Positions 45,684 to 55,862 of a DNA stretch of 64,000 nt are shown here, piece by piece. Under the pieces are notes generated by a model. That model was not told the origin of the DNA, ran no database searches, and saw only the letters and a program-made list of their open reading frames with translations. A program made the position numbers and the translations under genes. Numbering within the stretch: the stretch's first letter is position 1; the number at the start of each line of letters is the position of its first letter. Source of the DNA: Brevibacterium antiquum CNRZ 918 (GTDB taxonomy: Bacteria; Actinomycetota; Actinomycetes; Actinomycetales; Brevibacteriaceae); assembly GCF_900169145.1 (NCBI RefSeq), contig NZ_FXZD01000001.1, positions 523,208 to 587,207 on the forward strand, in the 5' to 3' direction.

Positions 45684-46439
45684 TCAGAGGCCCTGGTTGC
45701 GTGCCACTTTGTGCTGTGCGGCCTGAGCAATCGGTCTGATCACCATCAGATCGACGTTGAAATGGTGCGGTCGAGTCAGTGAGTAGACCACCGCATCGGC
45801 GACGTCTGCCGCGGTGAGCGGATTCTCCACCCCTTCGTAGACTTTGTCGGCTCGGTCCTGACTGCCGCCGACTCGTTTCAGCGTGAATTCCTCGGTAGCG
45901 ACCATGCCCGGAGCGATTTCGATCACGCGCACGGGTTCACCGGCGAGTTCGAGTCGCAGCGTCGCGGCGATCGAATGCGTGCCGTGCTTGGCAGCGACGT
46001 AACCGCCACCGCCTTCGTAGGCCTGGTGTCCGGCGGTCGAGGACATGACGACGATGTCTCCGCGCCCGGATTCGATCAACGCAGGAAGGAACGCCTTGAC
46101 GACTCGGAGGACTCCGAGGACATTGACCTCGAACATGTCACGCCAGCCGTCAACTGAGGCCTCGGCGACAGTGTCGGTGCCGTAGGCGGCTCCCGCGTTG
46201 GCGACCAGAGAGTGCACGGGCCCCCCATCAAGCACCTCGGCGGTGAGAGCTGCGACTGCGGCATCATCGGTGAGGTCAGCCACAACATAGCTGGCCCCGG
46301 TCTCCTCACACAGTGCCCGCAGCCTCTCCTCTCGCCGCGCCACGGCAACGACGTCCCAGCCCTGCTCCCGCAGTTGGCGAACCGTCGCGGCGCCGATTCC
46401 CGAACTCGCACCTGTCACGACTGCTCTCAGTGTTTCCAT
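45684..46439 (-). CDS. Short-chain dehydrogenase/reductase
   Basis: The 251-aa Rossmann protein has TGASSGIGAATVRQL (NAD(P) loop), ADLTDDAAV, ANAGAAYGT, the catalytic serine in VMSSTAG and YxxxK in YVAAKHG. Arg residues after the first loop (VARREERL) suggest NADP. Substrate unknown. ATG 46439 has GGAGA at nine bases; starts at 46475 or 46541 are possible. Neighbours give no pathway. Confidence 0.85.
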   Translation of the reverse strand: METLRAVVTGASSGIGAATVRQLREQGWDVVAVARREERLRALCEETGASYVVADLTDDAAVAALTAEVLDGGPVHSLVANAGAAYGTDTVAEASVDGWRDMFEVNVLGVLRVVKAFLPALIESGRGDIVVMSSTAGHQAYEGGGGYVAAKHGTHSIAATLRLELAGEPVRVIEIAPGMVATEEFTLKRVGGSQDRADKVYEGVENPLTAADVADAVVYSLTRPHHFNVDLMVIRPIAQAAQHKVARNQGL

Positions 46440-46589
46440 CGCTGTATTTCTCCGTACTTCTTCGTAGTTGTCCATGGTTCCAAGTGTGCAACTGTCCCTG
46501 GGCGTGCCGCGTCTGCTCGAATACACGATCATCGAGGTCACTGCTCAGTCTACTGAGTTCCAACCGAGCCCGGCAGGTCCAGTCGCACA

Positions 46590-47774
46590 CTAAGTGCTGG
46601 TGGTGTCCGGGTCCGACTTCTGTGCCGACTTCTGTGCCGACCTCTGTGCCGACCTCTGTGCCGGGGTGCCCTTCTTCTCTCGCGGCGGCCGTGGGTTCGG
46701 CTTCGAATGCGGGTTGCGGGGTCCGCCTTCACCGAAGACGGCACGCACGCCGGGAATCTTGACCGCCAGCCAGGTGATGACAGCGCAGATGATCGTGTAG
46801 ACGATCGGCATCGCGATCGCATGGACGAGGACACCGGGGACAGTGGTCGGCAGCCCCATCTCATTGCGCAGGGGGTAGAGCACGAGTGGGTGGAGCAGAA
46901 ACACCCCGAAGGAGAAGGGGTAGAACCAGTGCAGAACCCGGAAACCGCTGTTCATGTGATGGTGAAGCAGAAGGTAGGCGGCCAATGAGGCGATGACGAC
47001 CCCCGGTGAGAGGTATTCGTAGGGGAAGACCCACGGCTTCTCGCCCGGGCCGAGTCCGGCCCACACAATAGTCATCGCGATCGAGCCGGCAAGCGCCAAC
47101 CACGCCAGGGCCACGCCGCGGGAGGAGAGCACTACGTCGCGCAGCACCCACCCGAGGATGTAGAAGCCGGCCATCGGCAGGAAACGCGTGGCGATATTGG
47201 CCTCGCCCACATCGAAGACGATGCCCGCCCACTGGTCGAGCATGCCGATGCCCAGGAAGATCAGGCCCGTCCCCCATTGCAGGCGCCGTGAACCGTAAAT
47301 GCTGAGCAGACGGAAGAACGGTGTCAGCAGCGTCAGCCCAGCGAGCACGTAGAGGAAGTAGAGCTGCACGAATGGTGAACCGGTCAGGATGGCCAGCCCC
47401 GGGTTCCACCCGTCGTCGGTCGGGAGCAGATAGAAACGCCTGAAAGCGACGTAGACGGCCGTCCAGAACACGAGGGGGATCCCGATTCTCCACACGCGCT
47501 TGCGAAGGAACTTGCGTGGCTTGTTTCCACGTGCCGGGTCCAGTGCCAGCGCACCAGAGATCATGATGAACACGGGAACTGACCAACGGGCTGCGGAGTC
47601 GAAGCCGTTGGCCACCCACCAGTCGGGACCCATGGCCGCGTAGTTCTCTTCGACGACGGTCCCCAGCGAATGGATGGCGACGACTGCCACGATCGCGATC
47701 GCACGGGCCGGGTTCATCCACGCGGTCGACGTGGGCGGCAGGTTCTCTGTTCCGATTCTGTCCAAGGGCGCCAT
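46590..47774 (-). CDS. Acyltransferase family 3 membrane protein
   Basis: The 394-aa protein has about ten helices. It begins NPARAIAIVAVVAIHSLGTVV, with the conserved histidine of the family, then VFIMISGALALDP and RKRVWRIGIPLVFWTAVY. Such proteins O-acylate surface sugars or lipids; the target is unknown. The last 50 residues are Pro/Lys/Arg rich and end in four AQ(R/K)S repeats. It is divergent from valS. The ATG at 47774 lacks a strong ribosome binding site. Confidence 0.83.
   Translation of the reverse strand: MAPLDRIGTENLPPTSTAWMNPARAIAIVAVVAIHSLGTVVEENYAAMGPDWWVANGFDSAARWSVPVFIMISGALALDPARGNKPRKFLRKRVWRIGIPLVFWTAVYVAFRRFYLLPTDDGWNPGLAILTGSPFVQLYFLYVLAGLTLLTPFFRLLSIYGSRRLQWGTGLIFLGIGMLDQWAGIVFDVGEANIATRFLPMAGFYILGWVLRDVVLSSRGVALAWLALAGSIAMTIVWAGLGPGEKPWVFPYEYLSPGVVIASLAAYLLLHHHMNSGFRVLHWFYPFSFGVFLLHPLVLYPLRNEMGLPTTVPGVLVHAIAMPIVYTIICAVITWLAVKIPGVRAVFGEGGPRNPHSKPNPRPPREKKGTPAQRSAQRSAQKSAQKSDPDTTST
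46615..46662 (-). repeat. Four tandem 12-bp repeats at the acyltransferase C-terminus
   Basis: GACTTCTGTGCC occurs twice, then GACCTCTGTGCC twice, head to tail. On the coding strand they give AQRS AQRS AQKS AQKS. Copy changes would keep the frame. Confidence 0.9.
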
Positions 47775-47912
47775 GGTCCAATATTCTCATTTTCGTTCGC
47801 AGAGGCATCTCACGCTCCATTCAGTATGTGTCACTCCCTGGAACCGCTGAAGTTCGCTCACGTTCAATGATCGGTTTGGCCCCAGGCCTCCCGGGTGAGA
47901 AAATCAACGATT

Positions 47913-50558
47913 ATGAACACACCTGCCTTTTCGGACTCGACGCACGAGTCAGTGAACCTGCCGGATAAGCCGGCTCTTGAGGGACTTCGGGACAAATGGG
48001 ACGCCGCGTGGAGCGACAACGGGGTCTATGCCTTCGACGTCGATACGGATCGCGAGCAGGTCTATTCGATCGACACTCCCCCACCTACAGCCTCGGGGTC
48101 CCTGCACGTCGGGCACGTCTTCTCCTACACTCAGACCGACATCATCGCTCGGTACCAGCGCATGCAGGGCAAGAACGTGTTCTACCCCTTGGGCTGGGAC
48201 GACAATGGCCTGCCGACCGAACGGCGCGTCCAGAACTACTACGGGGTCACCTGTGACCCCACCCAAAGCTATGAGCCGAACTTCGAGCCGCCGGCGAAGC
48301 CCGCGAAGAACTCTCGTGACTTCGTCAAGGTCTCGCGCCAGAACTTCATCGAACTCTGCGAGACCCTGTCCGCTGAGGACGAGCAGGTCTTCGAACACCT
48401 CTTCCGTTCCACCGGCCTGTCCGTGGATTGGAAGTACACCTATCGCACCATCGATGACACGTCCCGTTCGGTCAGCCAGAAGGCCTTCCTCACGGATCTC
48501 GCGAACGGTCACGCCTATTCTCAGGACGCTCCCACCATGTGGGACGTCACCTTCGGCACTGCCGTCGCGCAGGCGGAACTCGAAGATCGGGAGAAGGACG
48601 GCGCCTACCATAAGGTGAACTTCTACCCTGAGGGTGCCGATGGACTCGCCGATACCTCAGTGGATCCGATCGTCATTCTCACTTCCCGTCCGGAGCTCAT
48701 CCCAGCTGTCGTGGCGCTCGTGGCTCATCCCGAGGACGAGCGTTACGCATCCTCCTTCGGTTCCAGGGTCGTCTCGCCCCTCTTCGGTGTCAGCGTCGAA
48801 GTCCGCGCCCATGAACTTGCGAAGTCGGACAAGGGCACCGGCATTGCCATGGTGTGCACCTTCGGCGACCTCACCGACGTCACCTGGTGGCGTGAACTCG
48901 ACCTGCCCACGCGCGCGGTCGTCAATCGCGGCGGTCGACTCAACCTCGAAGTCCCGGAATGGGTCGCGGCGTCGCCGAAGGCAGATGCTGTGGCCAACTA
49001 CGAGAGGCTGGCGGGAAAGACTACTTTCACCGCCCGCAAGGAGATCGCCGAGATGCTCGCCGAATCCGGTGACCTCATCGGCGAGGTCGAAGCGATCACG
49101 CATCCTGTGCCGTTCTACGAGAAGGGCGACAAGCCCCTCGAAGTCGTCGCCTCCCGCCAGTGGTACATCCGCAACGGCGGACGCTCGGCCGAACTCCGCG
49201 ATGCGCTCATCGCGCGCGGTCGTGAGATCGAGTGGCACCCGGCGTACATGCGCTCGCGCTACGAGAACTGGGTAGAAAATCTCAACGGTGACTGGCTGGT
49301 CTCCCGCCAACGCTACTTCGGCGTGCCGATCCCACTGTGGTATCGCTTGGATTCGGCCGGGGAACCTGATTACTCGGATCCGATCATCCCTGAGTCCCTG
49401 CCCACCGATCCCATCGCCGAGGTGCCCGCGGGCTTCACCGCTGACCAACGTGACGTGCCCGGTGGCTTCACAGCGGACCCGGACGTCCTCGACACCTGGG
49501 CGACCTCATCGTTGACCCCGCAGCTGTTGGGCGGTTGGAGCCGCGACGACGAATTCTTCTCCAAGGTCTTCCCCTTCGACTTGCGCCCTCAGGGACATGA
49601 CATCATCAGGACCTGGCTGTTCTCCACTGTCGTCCGGGGAAACTCGCTCAATGATGCCGCGCCGTGGAAGCATGCCGGCCTTTCCGGGTGGATCCTAGAT
49701 CCGGATCGCAAGAAGATGTCGAAGTCGAAGGGCAATGTCGTTGTCCCCTCAGACATCCTCGGCGAAGCGAAGCCGGGATTCGGTCCCGACGCGGTGCGTT
49801 ACTGGGCGGCCAGTGCCAAATTCGGTGCCGATACAGCCTATGACGTGACTCAGATGCAGATCGGGCGACGACTGGCTATGAAGCTGCTCAACGCGTCGAA
49901 GTTCGCGCTTGCCCAGGGTGTGCACTCCGGTCTTGTCGGCCAGATCGGGTCCGTGACGCATGATCTCGATCGTGCCCTGCTCAAGAAGCTGTCCGGGGTG
50001 GTCGAGACCGCTTCGACGCATATGGCAGCCTACGATTATGCGCACGCTCTGCGTGCTGCGGAGAGTTTCTTCTGGGAGTTCACCGATGATTATGTCGAGC
50101 TGGTCAAGGACAGGTCGTACGGCGCCAAGGGCGAGGACAGCCAGCTTTCCGCCCATGTCACCCTCGCAACTGCTCTCGACGTGCTTCTGCGTCTGTTCGC
50201 CCCGATCATGCCCTTCGTGACCGAAGAGGTGTGGTCATGGTGGCGGACGGGATCTGTGCACAGGTCACCGTGGCCTGGAGACGAGCAGCTGACACATCCT
50301 GATTCGTCTGTGGATCCGGAGCTGTTGGTCTCTGTCGCCGCCGTGCTCAGCGAGATCCGGAGAGCGAAGACCGAGGCTAAGGTCTCCCAGAAGACGCAGA
50401 TTCGCAGCCTCACCATCCATGCTCCGGCAGCTGTCGTCGCCGCGATCAGGAGCGCTCAGGGCGATTTGACGGCCGCTGGACGCATCCAGAAACTCGTCAC
50501 CGAGGAAAAGGGTGAGGAGATCACGGTTGCCGAGATCGACTTCATCGATCAGGACTGA
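47913..50558 (+). CDS. valS: Valyl-tRNA synthetase
   Basis: The 881-aa class I synthetase has HIGH in TASGSLHVGHVFSYTQTDI, the valine-site GWDDNGLPTERRVQNYYG, KMSKS in DRKKMSKSKGN and RPQGHDIIRTWLFSTVVR. The sequence type is the shorter archaeal-like ValS used by several actinobacteria. The start is unclear: ATG 47913 has only GGTGAGA 12 bases away, and GTG 47895 is in frame. No T-box is seen before it. Confidence 0.95.
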   Translation: MNTPAFSDSTHESVNLPDKPALEGLRDKWDAAWSDNGVYAFDVDTDREQVYSIDTPPPTASGSLHVGHVFSYTQTDIIARYQRMQGKNVFYPLGWDDNGLPTERRVQNYYGVTCDPTQSYEPNFEPPAKPAKNSRDFVKVSRQNFIELCETLSAEDEQVFEHLFRSTGLSVDWKYTYRTIDDTSRSVSQKAFLTDLANGHAYSQDAPTMWDVTFGTAVAQAELEDREKDGAYHKVNFYPEGADGLADTSVDPIVILTSRPELIPAVVALVAHPEDERYASSFGSRVVSPLFGVSVEVRAHELAKSDKGTGIAMVCTFGDLTDVTWWRELDLPTRAVVNRGGRLNLEVPEWVAASPKADAVANYERLAGKTTFTARKEIAEMLAESGDLIGEVEAITHPVPFYEKGDKPLEVVASRQWYIRNGGRSAELRDALIARGREIEWHPAYMRSRYENWVENLNGDWLVSRQRYFGVPIPLWYRLDSAGEPDYSDPIIPESLPTDPIAEVPAGFTADQRDVPGGFTADPDVLDTWATSSLTPQLLGGWSRDDEFFSKVFPFDLRPQGHDIIRTWLFSTVVRGNSLNDAAPWKHAGLSGWILDPDRKKMSKSKGNVVVPSDILGEAKPGFGPDAVRYWAASAKFGADTAYDVTQMQIGRRLAMKLLNASKFALAQGVHSGLVGQIGSVTHDLDRALLKKLSGVVETASTHMAAYDYAHALRAAESFFWEFTDDYVELVKDRSYGAKGEDSQLSAHVTLATALDVLLRLFAPIMPFVTEEVWSWWRTGSVHRSPWPGDEQLTHPDSSVDPELLVSVAAVLSEIRRAKTEAKVSQKTQIRSLTIHAPAAVVAAIRSAQGDLTAAGRIQKLVTEEKGEEITVAEIDFIDQD

Positions 50559-50681
50559 CCGCCCACGCTTGTTCCAAGATCAGAACAGGACTCTCCGGCC
50601 TCCCGAGGGCTCAGACACATACGATGGACTCGACAGCTGAAGGAGTAGAGAGCTTCTTCATGGACGAAAGGCCCTTGAACT

Positions 50682-51371
50682 ATGAGAAGTGAACTCTTTT
50701 CGAAGCGAAATGCAGAGATCCAGAACCAGGAACGCTGGACCCTGCAATCGAACAAGATGCTGCGCACAGTGATCACGCCCAATGCGCCCATGATCGCCAC
50801 GAAGGGTGCCATGGTCGCTTATCAGGGCGACGTCCACTTCGCTCACCAGGGATCGAAGTCGGTGGGACAGTTCATGAAGAAGGCGGCCACCGGTGAGGGC
50901 GGCAATGTGATGAAGGTCGAGGGCCATGGCGAAGTGTTCTTCGCCCGTGAGGCCTCGAACATCTTCATGATGGCCTTGGAAGGTCAGCAGGACTCGCTGA
51001 CGGTCAACACCTCGAACCTGTTGGCCTTCGACGATGCTCTGAATTGGGAGATCAAGCGGATCAAGGGCGGAATCGGTGCCATGGCCAGCGGCTCCGGACT
51101 ATTCAACCTCGAACTCAACGGAGTAGGCACCGCTGCCATCTGCTGCAAGGGCGAGCCGATGGTCCTCGACTGCTCACAGCAGCCGACTTTCGTCGACCCG
51201 CAGGCCGCAGTGTGCTGGTCATCGTCATTGGCGCCGCAGATCAAGACCGATGTCAGCGTGGGAACATTCTTCGGCCGCGGTTCGGGTGAATCGGTTCAGC
51301 TCGCCTTCCACGGTCCCGGCTTCGTCGTCGTCCAGCCTGCTGAAAACGCTGTGTACTCCGCTCAAGCTTAG
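50682..51371 (+). CDS. AIM24 family protein
   Basis: The 229-aa beta-rich protein matches the AIM24/DUF124 type (MIATKGAMVAYQGDVHFAHQG, KVEGHGEVFFAREASNIFMMALEGQQDSLTVNTSNLLAFD, VQLAFHGPGFVVVQPAE). These proteins have a TRAP-like fold and no assigned enzymatic role in bacteria. It is 123 bases after valS and is followed by a strong terminator. Confidence 0.85.
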   Translation: MRSELFSKRNAEIQNQERWTLQSNKMLRTVITPNAPMIATKGAMVAYQGDVHFAHQGSKSVGQFMKKAATGEGGNVMKVEGHGEVFFAREASNIFMMALEGQQDSLTVNTSNLLAFDDALNWEIKRIKGGIGAMASGSGLFNLELNGVGTAAICCKGEPMVLDCSQQPTFVDPQAAVCWSSSLAPQIKTDVSVGTFFGRGSGESVQLAFHGPGFVVVQPAENAVYSAQA

Positions 51372-51427
51372 CCAGATCAGGCTCGAAGGACACTCACGCA
51401 GAGAGCTCCGACTACTTCACGTTGCGA

Positions 51428-51466
51428 GCCCGAGGCCGCCCGAATCAATGCTGGTCGGCCTCGGGC
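51428..51466 (+). terminator. Terminator after the AIM24 gene
   Basis: GCCCGAGGCCG (51428-51438) pairs with CGGCCTCGGGC (51456-51466) and is followed by TTGTTGTCT. It lies between the convergent AIM24 and MFS genes. Confidence 0.8.
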
Positions 51467-51486
51467 TTGTTGTCTAGGGTGGGCCT

Positions 51487-52776
51487 TTAGGTCACGGACG
51501 TCCGCGACTGCGCCGCTCCCCCGCGCTCCACGCGGTAGCGGCGGAACGTCGGGAAGATCAGTGCACAGGCGATGACGAGCAAGATGACGAGGAAGCCACC
51601 TCCGGCCGAAGCAATGGTCGTGCTCGTGATCTCAGCGACTGTACCGTGCAGAACATCAGCAACGCGTGGTCCCCCTGCGACGACGACGATGAACACGCCC
51701 TGCATGCGTCCGCGCATATCTTCGCTGGCGGCTTCCTGCAGCATCGTAGAGCGGAAGGCAGAGGAGATGATGTCGGCGCCTCCACCGATGGCCAATCCCA
51801 GAAGCGCGACGATGAGCGCTGCCGTCCAGAACCCGGAAGCGAATTCCAGAGACAGCCCGAACAGAGACATGGAGGTGCCCCAGACGAGAATCGCTATGAT
51901 CACTGCCAGGCCCTGGCGTTCGACACGCGAGACCCAGCCGGAGAAGATGCCCGCCAGGGCGCTGCCTGCTGCCATAGATGCAAACAGAAGCGAGAAGACA
52001 ATGCCTCCGGCGGGAGGACCACCGAAGGTCTCGGTCGCGATCTGTGGGAACAGCGATCTGGGCATTCCGAAGACCATGGCGATGACATCGACAAGCAGGG
52101 AAACCATGACAACGGTGTTCGTTCTCAGGTAACGGAATCCATCGATGACACCCTTGAAGCCGGAGCGTGTGTCGGGCTGCTTCCGAGGCACCAACGCAGG
52201 CAGACGCATCACTGCATAGAGAGTAGTGGCCAGGAACAGCGCATCGAGGATGTAGAGCATCTGGTAGCCGACAACCGGGATCAGAGCCCCGCCGATGATC
52301 GGTCCTGCCACGGCACCTAGTGTCATGACAGTCATATTGAGCGAGTTGGCAGAAGGGAGGAGCTCGAGCGGAACGATGGTCGGCAGCAGGGCACCCTTGG
52401 CCGGCTGATTGAGGCCGAAGAAGGCCTGTTGCAAGGAGAACACGGACAGCAGCAACCACACGTTTCCAAGCTGCATGACTGCGATGAGAGCCAACAATGA
52501 GCTGGCGACGATGAGGCCGATTGTGGAGAAGATGAGCAGTTTGCGACGGTCGATGACATCGGCCAGTGAACCGCCCCAGAGTCCGAAGACGATGAGCGGA
52601 AACAACCCGAAGACACCACTGAGACCTACATACCCTGATGACCCTGTGATGTGATAGATCTGTGCGGGAATGGCAACTACTGTCATCTGAGCACCGATGA
52701 CGGTGACGATGTTAGCCAACCAGAGTCGGCGGTAGTTGTCGTATCTTAGGGGTCTGGTATCAGCGAACAGCCTCAT
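51487..52776 (-). CDS. MFS exporter (EntS-like)
   Basis: The 429-aa protein has twelve segments and the exporter-type signature LWGGSLADVIDRRKLLI, plus GFKGVIDGFRYLRTN between halves, as in enterobactin-exporter-like proteins. Substrate unknown. It begins 13 bases after clpX stops, so it may ride on the clpX transcript. Confidence 0.85.
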   Translation of the reverse strand: MRLFADTRPLRYDNYRRLWLANIVTVIGAQMTVVAIPAQIYHITGSSGYVGLSGVFGLFPLIVFGLWGGSLADVIDRRKLLIFSTIGLIVASSLLALIAVMQLGNVWLLLSVFSLQQAFFGLNQPAKGALLPTIVPLELLPSANSLNMTVMTLGAVAGPIIGGALIPVVGYQMLYILDALFLATTLYAVMRLPALVPRKQPDTRSGFKGVIDGFRYLRTNTVVMVSLLVDVIAMVFGMPRSLFPQIATETFGGPPAGGIVFSLLFASMAAGSALAGIFSGWVSRVERQGLAVIIAILVWGTSMSLFGLSLEFASGFWTAALIVALLGLAIGGGADIISSAFRSTMLQEAASEDMRGRMQGVFIVVVAGGPRVADVLHGTVAEITSTTIASAGGGFLVILLVIACALIFPTFRRYRVERGGAAQSRTSVT

Positions 52777-52789
52777 CTAACGAGACGAG

Positions 52790-54076
52790 TCAGGCTGATT
52801 TCTTCGATGTCCGGGGCTGTTCGCGAGACACCAGTGTGGGGGCGACGTTCTTGTCCACGACGTCCCTTGTCACTACCACTTCGGCGATGTCCTCCCGGTA
52901 GGGAACATCGAACATGACCGGCTGCAGAACCTCTTCCAGGATGGACCGCAGTCCACGTGCCCCGGTACCGCGCAGGAGCGCGAGGTCGGAGATGGCTTCG
53001 AGTGCGTCGGTCTCGAAGCGGAGCTCTACATTGTCGAACTCGAACATCCGCTGGTACTGCTTGACCAGTGCATTCTTCGGTTCGGTGAGGATCGAAATCA
53101 GTGCCGCACGATCAAGCGTGGAGACTGTGGCTAGGACAGGCAGCCGTCCGATGAACTCGGGAATGAGTCCGAACTTCAGCAGATCTTCGGGCAGAATATC
53201 GGCGTAGAGGTCCTCTTCGTCGTTCTTCGACTGCAGGAGCGCCCCGAACCCGATGCCGTGTTTGCCCTTGCGCCCGGCGACGATCTCTTCCATGCCTGCG
53301 AACGCTCCGGCGACGATGAACAGCACGTTCGTGGTGTCGATCTGGAGGAAGTCCTGATGGGGGTGTTTGCGCCCACCCTGCGGCGGAACTGATGCCTGGG
53401 TTCCCTCGAGAATCTTCAGCAGCGCCTGCTGAACGCCTTCACCGGAGACATCGCGAGTGATTGAGGGGTTCTCCGACTTACGGGCGATCTTGTCGATCTC
53501 GTCGATGTAGATGATGCCGTGTTCGGCCTTCTGGATATCAAAGTCCGCGGCCTGGATGAGTTTGAGCAGAATGTTCTCGACGTCTTCGCCGACGTAGCCG
53601 GCTTCGGTCAGTGCGGTCGCGTCTGCAACGGCGAACGGCACATCGAGCCGCTTGGCCAGCGACTGCGCCAGGTAGGTCTTACCGGATCCGGTGGGGCCGA
53701 CGAGAAGAATGTTGGACTTCGCGATCTCGACCTCGGCGTCGTCTGAGCCCAGAGTCTTCGTCTCTTCGTCACTCTGCAGGGAGCGGATGCGCTTGTAGTG
53801 GTTGTACACGGCAACGGAGAGTGCCTTCTTCGCGGGTTCTTGACCGACCACGTATTCCTGGAGGAAGTCGAAGATCTCGCGTGGCTTGGGCAATTCGATC
53901 TCGCTGTGCTCGGCGGTGCCTTCGCTGAGCTCTTCTTCGATGATCTCGTTGCACAGTCCAATGCATTCATCGCAGATGTAAACTCCAGGTCCGGCGATGA
54001 GTTTCCGAACCTGTTTCTGGGATTTCCCACAGAAGTTACATTTGAGCAGGTCTGCTCCGTCCGCACTGCGAGCCAC
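52790..54076 (-). CDS. clpX: ClpX, ATPase of the ClpXP protease
   Basis: ClpX unfolds substrates for ClpP. The 428-aa protein has a zinc domain (CNFCGKSQ ... CDECIGLC), Walker A GPTGSGKT, Walker [12 protein letters not shown], sensor EFIGRLPV, and the ClpP-docking IGF loop in [10 protein letters not shown] use GTG 54076 ([13 protein letters not shown]) because GGAAGG lies eight bases upstream and this is the normal N-terminus; the frame extends to another GTG at 54100. Unlike clpP1P2, it sits behind a terminator, so it has its own promoter. Confidence 0.95.
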   Translation of the reverse strand: MARSADGADLLKCNFCGKSQKQVRKLIAGPGVYICDECIGLCNEIIEEELSEGTAEHSEIELPKPREIFDFLQEYVVGQEPAKKALSVAVYNHYKRIRSLQSDEETKTLGSDDAEVEIAKSNILLVGPTGSGKTYLAQSLAKRLDVPFAVADATALTEAGYVGEDVENILLKLIQAADFDIQKAEHGIIYIDEIDKIARKSENPSITRDVSGEGVQQALLKILEGTQASVPPQGGRKHPHQDFLQIDTTNVLFIVAGAFAGMEEIVAGRKGKHGIGFGALLQSKNDEEDLYADILPEDLLKFGLIPEFIGRLPVLATVSTLDRAALISILTEPKNALVKQYQRMFEFDNVELRFETDALEAISDLALLRGTGARGLRSILEEVLQPVMFDVPYREDIAEVVVTRDVVDKNVAPTLVSREQPRTSKKSA

Positions 54077-54275
54077 TGTCACAACCTTCCGCCGGGGCAC
54101 CTGGCCCCAACTCTACCGCTCGTGTTTCCTGTACCTCAATAGCTTCCCATACGGGACTGACATGAGCGGCCAGAACCGTCATTCGGTGTGTCGGAGAATA
54201 TGGGCACACCCACGCTGTCGAGAAGGCCCAAACTACTCGGCGCCGCATTTGGTGGCAACTTCGCAGCACGGACAG

Positions 54276-54314
54276 CTTCGGGCCCGGACAGCCGATGACT
54301 GTCCGGGCCCGAAG
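54276..54314 (-). terminator. Terminator after clpP2
   Basis: Perfect 16-bp arms (54276-54291, 54299-54314) with a 7-nt loop. It ends the clpP1-clpP2 unit and separates it from clpX. Confidence 0.85.
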
Positions 54315-54327
54315 ATGCTCGTGTGTC

Positions 54328-54978
54328 TCAGACCGCCTTGCGGGAGGTCAGCACCTGATCGACGAGTCCATAGTCCTTCGCCTGTTCGGCGGTGAGGAAG
54401 AGGTCACGCTCGATATCGTTGGAGACCTGCTCCGGAGTCTTGTTGGAGTGGCTCGACAGAGTCGTCTCCAGCCACTGGCGCATCCGGAAGACCTCTGCGG
54501 CCTGGATCTCGATGTCTGAAGCCTGTCCCTGGCCCTGGCCCTCCATCGCCGGCTGATGGATGAGGACTCGGGCGTTGGGCAGAGCCAAACGCTTGCCCGG
54601 AGTACCGGCTGCGAGCAGAACCGCTGCAGCAGAGGCGGCCTGACCGAGGCAGACCGTCTGGATCTCCGGCTTGATGTACTGCATCGTGTCGTAGATGGCG
54701 GTCATCGCCGTAAACGAGCCACCCGGGGAGTTGATGTAGAGCGTGATGTCACGGTCAGGGTCCTGCGATTCGAGGACCAGGAGCTGGGCCATCACGTCGT
54801 CAGCACTCGTGTCATCAACCTGGACGCCCAGGAAGATCACGCGATCGTCGAAGAGCTTTGTGTAGGGGTCCTGGCGTTTGAAGCCGTAGGGAGTCCGCTC
54901 TTCGAACTGGGGCATGACGTAGCGGGACTGCGGCATGTTGCCGGCAGTCGACCCTGGCATAAAGTTCATTGAATTCAT
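54328..54978 (-). CDS. clpP2: ClpP2, proteolytic subunit
   Basis: The 216-aa serine peptidase has the catalytic Ser in [13 protein letters not shown], His in LIHQPAME and Asp in [18 protein letters not shown]. It has a 14-residue N-terminal stretch ([14 protein letters not shown]) before the mature part. In actinobacteria ClpP1 and ClpP2 form one mixed tetradecamer. It begins 17 bases after clpP1. Confidence 0.94.
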   Translation of the reverse strand: MNSMNFMPGSTAGNMPQSRYVMPQFEERTPYGFKRQDPYTKLFDDRVIFLGVQVDDTSADDVMAQLLVLESQDPDRDITLYINSPGGSFTAMTAIYDTMQYIKPEIQTVCLGQAASAAAVLLAAGTPGKRLALPNARVLIHQPAMEGQGQGQASDIEIQAAEVFRMRQWLETTLSSHSNKTPEQVSNDIERDLFLTAEQAKDYGLVDQVLTSRKAV

Positions 54979-54995
54979 TCTTCCTTGGCTCCCAC

Positions 54996-55607
54996 TCAGT
55001 TGTCGGTGACGTCGGACGAACGGGTCACCATCTTATCGATGAAGCCGTATTCCAGTGCTTCTTCGGCGGTGAACCAGTGGTCGCGGTCGTTGTCCTTGAG
55101 GATCTGCTCCAGTGTCTTACCGGTCTGTTCGGCGGTGAGCTCTGCCATCTGCTTCTTCATGTGCAGGATGAGCTCTGCCTGGATCTTGATGTCGGTGGCG
55201 GTGCCGCCGATGCCACCCAGTGGCTGGTGCATGAGAATGCGGGCGTGCGGGGTGGCGAACCGCTTACCGGGTGCGCCGGATGACAGTAGGAACTGTCCCA
55301 TGGATGCCGCCATTCCCATGGCAACGGTGGAGACATCTGGCTTGATGTACTGCATGGTGTCGTAGATCGCCATTCCCGCGGTGACCGAGCCACCCGGGGA
55401 GTTGATGTACAACGAGATGTCCGCGTCGGGATCCTCTGCCGCCAGCAGCATCATCTGTGCACAGATGGCGTTGGCGTTGGAGTCACGCACCTCCGAGCCG
55501 AGCCAGATGATGCGCTCCTTGAGCAGACGGTTGAAGATGTGGTCATCGAGACCCATTGCCCCACCGGCGTCGAGGCCGACGGGCGCTGTCATTTCGTGTG
55601 CGCTCAC
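54996..55607 (-). CDS. clpP1: ClpP1, proteolytic subunit
   Basis: The 203-aa protein starts at GTG 55607 after AGGAGTG. It has the Ser in [14 protein letters not shown], His in LMHQPLGG and Asp in [20 protein letters not shown]. It is first in the clpP1P2 pair. The trigger-factor gene upstream is separated by a terminator. Confidence 0.94.
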   Translation of the reverse strand: MSAHEMTAPVGLDAGGAMGLDDHIFNRLLKERIIWLGSEVRDSNANAICAQMMLLAAEDPDADISLYINSPGGSVTAGMAIYDTMQYIKPDVSTVAMGMAASMGQFLLSSGAPGKRFATPHARILMHQPLGGIGGTATDIKIQAELILHMKKQMAELTAEQTGKTLEQILKDNDRDHWFTAEEALEYGFIDKMVTRSSDVTDN

Positions 55608-55794
55608 GTTTCACTCCTGTTGGTCTTTGGTTGCTTTGATATGGACTCTAACTGCTCAACGGTCCGTTTTAGTCCGTCGAAGCACCTGTGTTCGCCATCA
55701 GCGTGATCGTGCATCGGATTCGGACTCATGGACCGTGAACCGCGGCGCCACGCAAGGGCCGACGTCGCTGTGGTGCCTGGGTGGAACTACGCGA

Positions 55795-55830
55795 AACGGT
55801 GGGCACGGAATAATTCCCGTACCCACCGTT
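55795..55830 (-). terminator. Terminator after tig
   Basis: AACGGTGGGCACGG (55795-55808) pairs with 55817-55830 with one mismatch and an 8-nt A/T-rich loop. It lies 33 bases after the trigger-factor stop. Confidence 0.8.
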
Positions 55831-55862
55831 GAAAGCTCAGTCACCGCCGAGGCGGTGCGACG

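Noticed and set aside
47895..47912. GTG 47895 as valS start
   Set aside because: No ribosome binding site precedes it; ATG 47913 is preferred, though weakly.
50090..50416. Antisense frames inside valS and other synthetase genes
   Set aside because: No start signals or domains; they mirror the coding strand's codon bias.
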